56,616 nucleotides of DNA from DATFMP01 sp035266845 (GTDB taxonomy: Bacteria > SAR324 > JACQKK01), in NCBI GenBank assembly GCA_035266845.1, contig DATFMP010000071.1:1-56616 (forward strand), given 5' to 3'. Below the pieces are notes generated by a model. It was given only the letters and a program-made list of their open reading frames with translations, did not search any database and had not been told where the DNA came from. The position numbers and the translations under genes are program-made. This document shows, one piece after another, positions 27,349 to 34,396 of this stretch. Position 1 is the first letter of the stretch. The number at the start of each line of letters is the position of its first letter.

Positions 27349-28311
27349 ATGACCCGCGAGCGGCACCTGACCCTGACGGCCCAGGCCGAAATGCGCGCCG
27401 CGACCCTGGTGCGCGAGGCCACGGGCTTGGCGCACTCGGCCGTGCGGGGGCTGTTCGACCACGGCTGCGTGCTGCGCGGGGACGTGCCCTGCGAGGACCC
27501 GGGACTGCTGTTGGCCGCGGGTGAGCGCCTGGAGCTGCGCTACGACCCCGCGCGGCGCTATCGCGGCAAGCCCAAAGCGCGTTCCTCGGCCGCGTTCCGG
27601 CTGGTGCACGAGGATCCCTACCTGCTGGTGGTGGACAAGGCGCCCGGCGTGCTGACGGTGCCCAACCACGGCGAGACGGACACGCTGGTGGATGCCGTCC
27701 GCCACCACCTGGGCCGTGGACGCAAGCAGGCCCCGCGGGTGTTTGTGGTGCACCGGCTGGACCGCGAGACCTCCGGGCTGCTGGTGATCGCCCGCACGCC
27801 GGACGTGGCCCACGCGCTGAAGGCGCAGTTCGCCGCGCACAAGCCGGAGCGGGTCTACCAGGCGCTCGTGGCCGGCACCGTGCGCGAGGACGCGGGCACC
27901 TTCCGCAGCCGGCTGGCCACCGACCCCTCGCTGAACCAGCGCTCCACCACGCACCCGGATGCGGGCAAGCTGGCCATCACGCACTACCGGGTCACGGCGC
28001 GCGTGCCGGGTGCCACGGCCGTGGAGGTGCGGCTGGAAACCGGGCGCCGCAACCAGATCCGCGTGCACTTCGCCGAGGCGGGCCATCCCGTGCTGGGCGA
28101 CCCGCGCTACGAGCCGGAGCGCGCGCGCCATCCGCGCTGGAAGACGCGCCGCATGGCCCTGCACGCCGCGGTGCTGGGGCTCACGCACCCGGTCACGGGC
28201 CGCACGCTGCGCTTCGAATCGCCCACGCCCCCGGAGATGTCCGCCTTCCAGGCCGGCGAGCCGTCAGGGGAGCCACCGGCGCGCCGCAAGGCTTCGCCCA
28301 AGGCGCGCTAG
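27349..28311 (+). CDS. RluA-family RNA pseudouridine synthase
   Basis: A 320-residue protein that converts specific uridines in rRNA or tRNA to pseudouridine. The N-terminal 65 residues resemble an S4 RNA-binding domain (VREATGLAHSAVRGLFDHGCVLRGDVPCEDPGLLLAAGERLEL). The catalytic block is HRLDRETSGLLVIA (about residue 134, Asp in RLD), preceded by LLVVDKAPGVLTVP and followed by LETGRRNQIRVHFAEAGHPVLGDPRY, as in RluA/RluC/RluD. A basic tail ends the protein (PPARRKASPKAR). The ATG at 27349 follows GGAGG; the frame is open further upstream through the arsR promoter, which argues against a longer start. The target uridine is not known. Confidence 0.88.
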   Translation: MTRERHLTLTAQAEMRAATLVREATGLAHSAVRGLFDHGCVLRGDVPCEDPGLLLAAGERLELRYDPARRYRGKPKARSSAAFRLVHEDPYLLVVDKAPGVLTVPNHGETDTLVDAVRHHLGRGRKQAPRVFVVHRLDRETSGLLVIARTPDVAHALKAQFAAHKPERVYQALVAGTVREDAGTFRSRLATDPSLNQRSTTHPDAGKLAITHYRVTARVPGATAVEVRLETGRRNQIRVHFAEAGHPVLGDPRYEPERARHPRWKTRRMALHAAVLGLTHPVTGRTLRFESPTPPEMSAFQAGEPSGEPPARRKASPKAR

Positions 28312-28365
28312 CCCAGGGAGAAACCCGGCTGCCCAAGCCACGGGCCGTTTGCGCGCAGCCGGATT

Positions 28366-28397
28366 TTGCTCCACGGTGCGAGCCGGGGTGCTATAAT
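28366..28397 (+). promoter_or_regulatory. Extended -10 promoter of the candidate RNA locus
   Basis: A perfect TATAAT at 28392-28397 is preceded by TGC, giving an extended -10 element. TTGCTC at 28366-28371 is a weak -35 at 20 nt. No long open frame follows, which suggests a short or non-coding transcript starting near 28404. Confidence 0.6.
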
Positions 28398-28608
28398 GAA
28401 AGTGAAGGAAGGGCCCGGCGAGCGGGCGGCAGCAGCCGCTCGGGAGTTGCCGGAAGCGCTGGGTCTGAGCAGGAGAAGTCCGGCGGGTTGTCGACGCCGG
28501 TACCGGGCGAGACGGCGGGGGTGCGGTCGGGGCCCCCAGCGGAGGGCAAGAGTAATGAGGCCGCCTCGCCCATCGAACCATCAGGTACGAGGGATGTAAG
28601 AGGTGCCT

Positions 28609-28677
28609 ATGGTGCAATTGAAGTCAGATGAAGCTTTTGAAAAGGACGTTGAGTCCTTCGCTACACGCCGTTCTTGA
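28609..28677 (+). CDS. Possible 22-residue peptide within the RNA-like locus
   Basis: ATG at 28609 with an AGAGGTG ribosome-binding site 4-5 nt upstream; TGA at 28675-28677. The peptide begins MVQLKSDEAFEKDVESF and is acidic then basic. The frame stays open past the TGA to a TAA about 57 nt later. A second frame from ATG 28628 to 28726 gives a 32-residue basic peptide (MKLLKRTLSPSLHAV... ending GFSPRKR) that overlaps it. I recognise neither. Coding is unproven; either frame could be a relic of a longer gene. Confidence 0.25.
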   Translation: MVQLKSDEAFEKDVESFATRRS

Positions 28678-28688
28678 ACGGCGCGAGC

Positions 28689-28712
28689 GGGAGAATCCAA
28701 GGGGATTCTCCC
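28689..28712. repeat. Perfect 10-bp inverted repeat
   Basis: GGGAGAATCC and GGATTCTCCC enclose the 4-nt loop AAGG. There is no U-tract on either strand. It is part of the candidate RNA locus and reminiscent of transposon-end or REP-like hairpins. Confidence 0.6.
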
Positions 28713-28759
28713 CACGAAAACGATGAGGGTTTAAAGCGGAGCACGTGCTTGGCCAGCAT

Positions 28760-28780
28760 GGGGCTCCGCCCCTTCGTTTC
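28760..28780 (+). terminator. Terminator-like hairpin of the RNA locus
   Basis: GGGGC-TCC-GCCCC stem followed by TTCGTTTC. It may serve the candidate RNA on the plus strand; the minus-strand gene ending at 28806 may also use the stem. Confidence 0.5.
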
Positions 28781-28805
28781 GTGGGGCCGGTGCGCGGGGG
28801 AAGTT

Positions 28806-29102
28806 TCAGGCTGTGCGCTGGCCGCTGGCGGGCTCCATCATGTGCAGGGCGCGCTCGAACATGGCGATGGAGCGGCCGACCTCGTCGGGATTGCCCATGT
28901 CGCCCATGATCAGTTGCTGCCGCTCGGGGGAGAGCACGTCGAATGCGCTCTGGATCATGGCCATCTTGCGCCAGTCCTGCCCCGTCAGGGCGTCGTCGAT
29001 CTCCTGAAACAGCCCCGTTTCGCCCGTATGGCCGCGGATGGCCATGGCGATGCCCATCACGTCGTAGTGCAGCTGCTTGGCCCGTCGCTCGTCGATGTTC
29101 AT
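28806..29102 (-). CDS. Hypothetical small protein (98 aa)
   Basis: A predominantly helical soluble protein that I do not recognise. It begins MNIDERRAKQLHYDVMGIAMAIRGHTGETGLF and ends in a Met- and Ala-rich helix (SIAMFERALHMMEPASGQ). There are no cysteines, no signal peptide and no membrane segment. The ATG at 29100-29102 is preceded on the minus strand by AGGGACA; the frame is open further upstream but the sequence there looks non-coding. It is divergent from clpB, whose CIRCE promoter lies 159 nt away. Membership of the stress regulon is possible but not shown. Confidence 0.65.
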   Translation of the reverse strand: MNIDERRAKQLHYDVMGIAMAIRGHTGETGLFQEIDDALTGQDWRKMAMIQSAFDVLSPERQQLIMGDMGNPDEVGRSIAMFERALHMMEPASGQRTA

Positions 29103-29252
29103 GGCACTGTCCCTGTGTGGTTGCACAATGGGGTGTGTCCCCACCCGCCGCGGAGGGATGCAAGTATCAGTCCCCACGTCCGCCACCTGACGAGGCGCTC
29201 GGCTGGCACCACAGGCGTGCGACGGCGCCGCAATCGCCCGAAGCGATCCTGA

Positions 29253-29287
29253 TTGCATCGTTAGCACTCAAATGATATGATTGCTAA
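29253..29287 (+). promoter_or_regulatory. clpB promoter overlapped by a CIRCE operator (HrcA site)
   Basis: TTGCAT (29253-29258) and TATGAT (29276-29281) with a 17-nt spacer form a sigma70 promoter. Over it lies TTAGCACTC-N9-GATTGCTAA (29261-29287), which differs from the canonical CIRCE operator (TTAGCACTC-N9-GAGTGCTAA) at one position in the second arm. HrcA binding there would block polymerase directly, so clpB is predicted to be repressed by HrcA and induced by heat. Confidence 0.88.
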
Positions 29288-29371
29288 CTAACTGAAAGTG
29301 ATCTGACGGATCATTGGAGAGTTTCGCCCCGCTTCGCCGCATTACACAGAATCGACGAGGAAGCGACCAGC

Positions 29372-31975
29372 ATGCAGATTCAGCAATTCACCGAGAAGGC
29401 CCAGGAAGCCCTACAGAGCGCTCATGCCCTGGCGCTACGCCTGAAGCACGCACAGATCACGTCGCTGCACCTGCTGGTGGCGCTGGCCGAGCAGGCCGAC
29501 GGGCTGGTGCCCCGGCTGCTGGAGCGCATGGGGCTGAACGTCAACGCGCTGATCAGCGGCGGCGTGCAGCGCCTGGAGCGCGAGCCGCAAGTGACCGGGG
29601 GTGGTCGGCAGCTCACCGCCAGCACGGGCTTCAACGAAGCGCTGGTGCAGGCGGAGCAGGAGGCGCGGCAGTTCAATGACGAGTACATCAGCACCGAGCA
29701 CCTGCTGCTGGCCCTGCTGGAAGGCGGACGCAGCGAGCCCGCGGCGCAGTACCTGAAGGAGTCCGGCATCGCGCGGCCCGCCGTGCTGGAGGCGGTCAAG
29801 GCCGTGCGCGGCACCCAGCGCATCACCACGCCCAACCCCGAGGAGACCTTCGAGGCCCTTGAGAAGTACGGGCGCGACCTGACGCGCATGGCCAGCGACG
29901 GCAAGCTGGACCCGGTGATCGGGCGCGACGAGGAGATCCGCCGCGTGGTGCAGGTGCTCAGCCGCCGCACCAAGAACAACCCTGTGCTGATCGGAGAGCC
30001 GGGTGTGGGCAAGACGGCCATCGTGGAGGGCCTTGCCCAGCGCGTCGTGCGCGGGGATGTGCCCGAGAGCCTCAAGGACAAGCGCATCATCTCGCTGGAC
30101 CTGGGCGCGCTGATCGCCGGGGCCAAGTATCGCGGGGAGTTCGAGGAGCGCCTGAAGGCCGTGCTGAAGGAAGTGCAGGATTCCGCCGGCACGGTGATCC
30201 TGTTCATCGACGAGTTGCACAACGTGGTGGGAGCCGGGCGCGCCGAGGGCTCCATGGATGCGGGCAACCTGCTCAAGCCCATGCTGGCCCGGGGCGAGCT
30301 GCACTGCATCGGCGCCACCACGCTGGACGAGTACCGCAAGCACATCGAGAAGGACGCCGCGCTAGAGCGACGCTTCCAGCAGGTGTTCGTGGGCCAGCCC
30401 AACGTGGAGGACACCATCTCCATCCTGCGCGGCCTGAAGGACCGCTACGAGGTGCACCACGGCGTGCGCATCCGCGATGCGGCGCTGGTGGCCGCGGCGA
30501 TGCTCTCGCACCGCTACATCTCCGGGCGCTTCCTGCCGGATAAGGCCATCGACCTGGTGGATGAGGCAGCCGCCAAGCTGCGCACGGAGATCGACTCCAT
30601 GCCCGCGGAGATGGACGAGCTCTCGCGCCGGGTGATGCAGCTTGAGATCGAGCGCCAGTCGCTGCTCAAGGAAAGCGATGCGGCCTCCAAGGAGCGGCTG
30701 ACCAAGCTGGAGCAGGAGCTGGCCAACGCCAGCGAGCAGCTCAACACCTACAAGGCGCAGTGGGAGCAGGAGAAATCCGCCATTGCCGCCAAGCGCGAGC
30801 TGAAGCGCAAGATCGAGGAGACCAAGCACGCCATCGAGGTGGCCGAGCGGGAGTACGACCTGAACAAGGTGGCCGAGTTGCGCTACGGCACGCTGGCCAC
30901 GCTGGAGAAAGAGGCCACCGCGCTGGATGCGGAGGAACGCGGGGGCGCCTCGCACCTGCTCAACGAGGAGGTGACCGAAGACGACGTGGCCGAGGTCGTC
31001 TCCCGCTGGACGGGCATCCCGGTTTCCCGGCTCAACGAAGGCGAGATGTCCAAGCTGCTGCGGCTGGAGGACGAGCTGCACAAGCGCGTGGTGGGTCAGG
31101 ACGAGGCGGTCACGGCCGTGGCGGACGCCATCGTGCGGGCCCGCGCGGGCATCGCCGATCCGCGCCGGCCCATGGGCAGCTTCCTGTTCCTGGGGCCCAC
31201 GGGCGTGGGCAAGACGGAGCTGGCGCGCGCCCTGGCCGAGCAGCTCTTCGATGACGAGGCGAACCTGGTGCGCATCGACATGTCCGAGTACATGGAGAAG
31301 CACACCGTGGCCCGGCTCATCGGCGCGCCTCCCGGCTACGTGGGCTACGAGGAAGGCGGGCAACTCACCGAGGCTGTACGGCGGCGGCCCTTCAGCGTGG
31401 TGCTCTTCGACGAGATCGAGAAGGCCCACCCGGACGTGTTCAACCTGCTGCTGCAGATCCTGGACGACGGGCGGCTCACGGATTCTCACGGGCGCACGGT
31501 GGACTTCAAGAACACCGTGATCCTGCTCACGTCCAACCTGGGCAGCCAGTACATCCTGGAGTACCAGGGCAGCGACGAGCGCTACGACGAGATGGTGGCG
31601 CGCGTGATGGACGAGGTGCACCGCGCCTTCCGGCCGGAGTTCCTGAACCGGCTGGACGACATGGTGGTGTTTCACAGCCTGCGGCCCGAACAGCTCAAGC
31701 AGATCGTGGACATCCAGTTGCGCGACCTGGTGAAGCGCTTGGCCGACCGCCGTATCGCGCTGGAGCTGACCGACAAGGCCCGGGCCTACCTGGCCGAGCG
31801 GGGCTACGACCCGAACTTCGGGGCGCGTCCGCTCAAGCGGGCCATCCAGCGCGAGCTGGCCAACCCGCTGGGCAAGGCCATCATCAAGGGCGAGATCCGC
31901 GACGGCGCGGGGCTGCTGGTGGATGCCAAGGACGGCCGCCTCGTCTTCAAGGACGTGCTGGCCGCGGCCTCGTAG
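29372..31975 (+). CDS. clpB: ATP-dependent disaggregase ClpB
   Basis: A hexameric AAA+ chaperone that extracts proteins from aggregates together with DnaK/DnaJ/GrpE. It has 867 residues. The N-terminal Clp repeat domain spans 1 to about 145. AAA1 has Walker A GEPGVGKT (about residue 209) and Walker B VILFIDELHNVVGAG. The coiled-coil middle domain, which distinguishes ClpB from ClpA/C, spans about 405-525. AAA2 has GPTGVGKTELARAL (about residue 608), the pore loop GYVGYEEGG and VVLFDEIEKAHPDVFN. The C-terminal domain reads YDPNFGARPLKRAIQ. The ATG at 29372 has GAGGAAG upstream. The CIRCE element 85 nt before it indicates HrcA control. Confidence 0.97.
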   Translation: MQIQQFTEKAQEALQSAHALALRLKHAQITSLHLLVALAEQADGLVPRLLERMGLNVNALISGGVQRLEREPQVTGGGRQLTASTGFNEALVQAEQEARQFNDEYISTEHLLLALLEGGRSEPAAQYLKESGIARPAVLEAVKAVRGTQRITTPNPEETFEALEKYGRDLTRMASDGKLDPVIGRDEEIRRVVQVLSRRTKNNPVLIGEPGVGKTAIVEGLAQRVVRGDVPESLKDKRIISLDLGALIAGAKYRGEFEERLKAVLKEVQDSAGTVILFIDELHNVVGAGRAEGSMDAGNLLKPMLARGELHCIGATTLDEYRKHIEKDAALERRFQQVFVGQPNVEDTISILRGLKDRYEVHHGVRIRDAALVAAAMLSHRYISGRFLPDKAIDLVDEAAAKLRTEIDSMPAEMDELSRRVMQLEIERQSLLKESDAASKERLTKLEQELANASEQLNTYKAQWEQEKSAIAAKRELKRKIEETKHAIEVAEREYDLNKVAELRYGTLATLEKEATALDAEERGGASHLLNEEVTEDDVAEVVSRWTGIPVSRLNEGEMSKLLRLEDELHKRVVGQDEAVTAVADAIVRARAGIADPRRPMGSFLFLGPTGVGKTELARALAEQLFDDEANLVRIDMSEYMEKHTVARLIGAPPGYVGYEEGGQLTEAVRRRPFSVVLFDEIEKAHPDVFNLLLQILDDGRLTDSHGRTVDFKNTVILLTSNLGSQYILEYQGSDERYDEMVARVMDEVHRAFRPEFLNRLDDMVVFHSLRPEQLKQIVDIQLRDLVKRLADRRIALELTDKARAYLAERGYDPNFGARPLKRAIQRELANPLGKAIIKGEIRDGAGLLVDAKDGRLVFKDVLAAAS

Positions 31976-32385
31976 GCTCCGACGCATACCCACCGCTGCG
32001 CGGGGCCCGCTCCTCCCGCAGAACGCTCCCATCTGGGATGAATTCGCACGCTTCGCGCCGGCTGCTGTCGGCATCGCGAGGCGCGCGTGCGTCCCCCTTT
32101 CCGCTCAACCCAAGCACCCCCTGCCCGCGGCGGGGCAACCTGACGGACGCACCGTCACAGGTCAGCCTCCTCCTCAACCGCCGCGGGCCGGGGTGTTCCT
32201 TCGTGTATCCACGATTTATATCCACGAAAGGCGGGTCTCCGGTCAGCCGCGCCCGGGGCCACCGCGGGCGGCACGGGGCCGAGGCGCACCGCCTTTCCAA
32301 TCGGGGTGGATTCCGCTACGTATGGCGGAGCGGTACGCTGGCTTCCCAGCGGTCACCCAGTGGATTGAACGCGCGCGAGCGAGGC
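31976..32385. other. Intergenic region between clpB and the SDR gene
   Basis: 410 nt. The only clear signal is a direct repeat of TATCCACGA at 32206-32214 and 32219-32227 (13-nt period) in a locally AT-rich patch; it could be a regulator site for the SDR gene. No supportable gene or RNA. Confidence 0.45.
32206..32227. repeat. Tandem TATCCACGA direct repeat
   Basis: Two identical 9-mers separated by TTTA, 159 nt upstream of the SDR start codon. They may form a tandem binding site, possibly for a response-regulator-type dimer; this is inferred from spacing only. Confidence 0.4.
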
Positions 32386-33168
32386 ATGGCCCAACGCAAC
32401 GACAAGCAGTTCGACGGGCAGGTGGTGTGGATCACGGGAGCCGGCACGGGCATCGGTCGTGCCGCCGCGCTCATGTTTGCGCGCGAGGGTGCCACGGTGG
32501 CCCTGATGGGCCGCCGCACCGCCGTGCTCGAAACCGTGCTGCGCGAAGTGCGCAAGGCCGGGGCGGAGATCGGGGCCAAGGCCGAGGCCGTTCCGCTGGA
32601 CGTGGCGGACCGCGATGCCGTCAGTGCGACCGCCCAGCGCCTGCTCAAGCAGTGGGGCCGGGTCGATATCCTCGTGAACAACGCCGGCCTCAACGTCCCC
32701 AAGCGCCGCCTGCAGGAGCTGGCGCCGGAAGACTGGGATCTGGTGGTGCACGTGAACCTGACCGGCGCCTTCAACATGGTGCACGCCGTGCTGCCGGCCA
32801 TGCGCAAGCAGGGCGCGGGCCTGATCATCAACGTCTCGTCCGTGGCCGGCAAGCAGGCCTCGGGGCTTTCCGGCGCCGCCTATACCGCATCCAAGCATGG
32901 CATGAACGGTTTCAATGCCGGCATCAACATGGAAGAATGGAAGCACGGCATTCGGGCCACGGTCATCTGCCCCGGCGAGGTGAACACGGAGATCCTGGAC
33001 CGGCGCCCCATCCCCGTGGATCCGGAAGAACGCGAGCGCCTGATCGCACCGGAAGACCTGGCCGAGGCCATCCGGTTCGTCGCCGCGCTGCCGGCCCGCA
33101 CCACGATCACCGAGATGGTGGTGATGCCGACGCACAAGCGGCAGTTCAAGCCCGGTGAGGCTGGCTGA
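32386..33168 (+). CDS. Short-chain dehydrogenase/reductase (SDR)
   Basis: A 260-residue NAD(P)-dependent oxidoreductase with a Rossmann fold. The cofactor loop is TGAGTGIGR (about residues 15-23), NNAG lies near residue 98, the catalytic serine in NVSSVAG (about 149-154), and Tyr/Lys in YTASK (about 166-170). PGEVNTEILDRR follows, as in classical SDRs. RxxR/basic residues after beta2 (GRRTAVLE) favour NADP(H). The ATG at 32386 (MAQRNDKQFDGQVVWITGAG) is the family N-terminus, and GAGCGAGG lies upstream. The substrate is unknown. A palindrome at 33185-33200 probably ends the transcript. Confidence 0.88.
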   Translation: MAQRNDKQFDGQVVWITGAGTGIGRAAALMFAREGATVALMGRRTAVLETVLREVRKAGAEIGAKAEAVPLDVADRDAVSATAQRLLKQWGRVDILVNNAGLNVPKRRLQELAPEDWDLVVHVNLTGAFNMVHAVLPAMRKQGAGLIINVSSVAGKQASGLSGAAYTASKHGMNGFNAGINMEEWKHGIRATVICPGEVNTEILDRRPIPVDPEERERLIAPEDLAEAIRFVAALPARTTITEMVVMPTHKRQFKPGEAG

Positions 33169-33184
33169 GCCGCCCCTGAACGCT

Positions 33185-33200
33185 GAACGCCGCGGCGTTC
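33185..33200 (+). terminator. Palindromic hairpin after the SDR gene
   Basis: GAACGC-CGCG-GCGTTC, 17 nt downstream of the SDR stop; a perfect 16-nt palindrome without a U-run. Confidence 0.45.
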
Positions 33201-33280
33201 CGTGACCGACTAACCCGTTGAGGCCCCTACAGCCCGCAAGGCCCCCCTTCCGTCGCCCTTTGCTCGCCTGGAAACGATCG

Positions 33281-34396
33281 ATGCCGCACCTGAAGCGCAA
33301 GGTTCCCTCTCATCGCGGGCCGCACGGTTCCGCGCCCCGCTCCACGCCGCCCGTTGCCGCCCATGTCGGCGCATTGGCCACCGCGATGCGCCCGTGGCGG
33401 CTGCTGGTCGCCCTGCTGCTCTGCGCACTGCTGCTGCCCGCGGCGGTAAGCACGGCCCAGGCCCAGCCGAAGACCGCCGAGCGCGGCCGGGTTAGCGGCA
33501 GCATCGTCGGTGCGCCGGAAGGCGTGAAGCTGGAGGGCACGCGCGTGGTGCTGGTGCAATTCAAGCTGGACGAGCAGGGCCAGCCCAAGGGCAGCCCAGT
33601 CGAGACCAGCACGGCTGACGCCAAGGGCAAGTACGCCTTCAACAACGTGCCCGTGGCGGGCCAGACCGTGTACCAGGTGGGCGCGACGGTGAACGGGCAA
33701 CTGGTGGGCTCGCAGCCGTTCACCTTCCCCGAAGGCAAGCTGCACGTCTCGCTGAACCTGCAGTACCCGCACCTGGTCTCGGACGGCAGCGCCGTGCACA
33801 TCGAGCAGGGGCTGATTGCCGTGGAGCCGCGCCGCGGGGCCGTGCTCATCACCGAGGTGCTGCACCTGCTCAACCCCGGCCCGGACGTGATCGAGGGCGT
33901 GCAGCACCCCCTGGAGCTGAATCTGCCTTCGGGTGCCGAGCACCTGGAGGTGATCCGCGAGATTCAGCAGTCGAACGGCCACGAACGGCTAGGCAGCAAG
34001 CTGCTCTTCTACGGCAATCTGGAACCGGGTGCCACCACGATTGCGTACCGGTACACGCTGCCCGTGTGGCTGGGCACGGTGAAGCTGCACAAGGAGTACC
34101 CGCACCCGGTGGACAACCTCTCTGTGCTCACGCCGCACGACAGCCTGCGCATGGACACCGCGCGCTTCGAGGCCAAGGAGCCGCAGACCATTCAGGGCTC
34201 GCGCTACGACTCGTGGGTGGCGACGGACATCGCCGCCTTGACGCCCGTCTCGCTGCGCATGAGTGGGGTGCCGGTGCCCCAGCAGGTATACTTGGTGCCC
34301 ACGGCCGGTTTTGTGTTGCTGATGGTCGGGATGGTGGGCTGGTTCATGCTGCGGCGCCTGCCCCGGGGTGACGGGGACGACGAGGACTCAGCCTGA
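33281..34396 (+). CDS. Hypothetical secreted, C-terminally membrane-anchored protein with a carboxypeptidase-regulatory-like domain
   Basis: About 371 residues. A hydrophobic signal segment RPWRLLVALLLCALLLPAA follows a basic N-region and ends near an AQAQ cleavage site. Next comes an Ig-like carboxypeptidase-regulatory-type fold (GRVSGSIVGAPEGVKLEGTRVVLVQF...GKYAFNNVPVAGQTVYQVGATVNG), then a beta-rich region. One C-terminal TM segment follows (VPTAGFVLLMVGMVGWFML) with an acidic tail GDDEDSA. The start is uncertain: ATG 33281 has a weak GGAAACG site, while ATG 33386 gives a more normal signal peptide. The stop overlaps the convergent gene's stop by 9 bp. Function is unknown; the layout suggests a periplasmic domain tethered to the inner membrane. 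Confidence 0.7.
   Translation: MPHLKRKVPSHRGPHGSAPRSTPPVAAHVGALATAMRPWRLLVALLLCALLLPAAVSTAQAQPKTAERGRVSGSIVGAPEGVKLEGTRVVLVQFKLDEQGQPKGSPVETSTADAKGKYAFNNVPVAGQTVYQVGATVNGQLVGSQPFTFPEGKLHVSLNLQYPHLVSDGSAVHIEQGLIAVEPRRGAVLITEVLHLLNPGPDVIEGVQHPLELNLPSGAEHLEVIREIQQSNGHERLGSKLLFYGNLEPGATTIAYRYTLPVWLGTVKLHKEYPHPVDNLSVLTPHDSLRMDTARFEAKEPQTIQGSRYDSWVATDIAALTPVSLRMSGVPVPQQVYLVPTAGFVLLMVGMVGWFMLRRLPRGDGDDEDSA

Larger units (their letters stand above)
28404..28780 (+). ncRNA. Candidate structured RNA of about 375 nt, unknown family
   Basis: The stretch lies between the extended -10 promoter (28392-28397) and a terminator-like hairpin (28760-28772, GGGGC-TCC-GCCCC followed by TTCGTTTC). Successive perfect hairpins are visible: GAGCGG/CCGCTC near 28420; CCGGCG/CGCCGG near 28480; GGGGG/CCCCC near 28520; AAGGAC/GTCCTT near 28640; GCCGTT/AACGGC near 28668; and a 10-bp stem at 28689-28712. 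The 3' half (28605-28730) is less GC-rich than its surroundings and can encode two overlapping peptides of 22 and 32 residues. I tested it by eye against RNase P RNA, tmRNA, 4.5S and 6S RNA and found no fit. It may be an sRNA, a leader with a short peptide, or the relic of a small mobile element. Confidence 0.45.

Noticed and set aside
28404..28780. RNase P RNA or tmRNA
   Set aside because: AGGAGAAGTCCGG resembles the RNase P CR-I stretch, and GGTACGAGGGATGTA recalls part of tmRNA. The other conserved regions (ACAGAA-CCGGCTTA, a CCA-ended acceptor/T-arm, a tag ORF) are absent.
33218..33280. Longer start for the secreted membrane-anchored protein
   Set aside because: The start codon there has no ribosome-binding site and would put over 60 residues before the signal segment.
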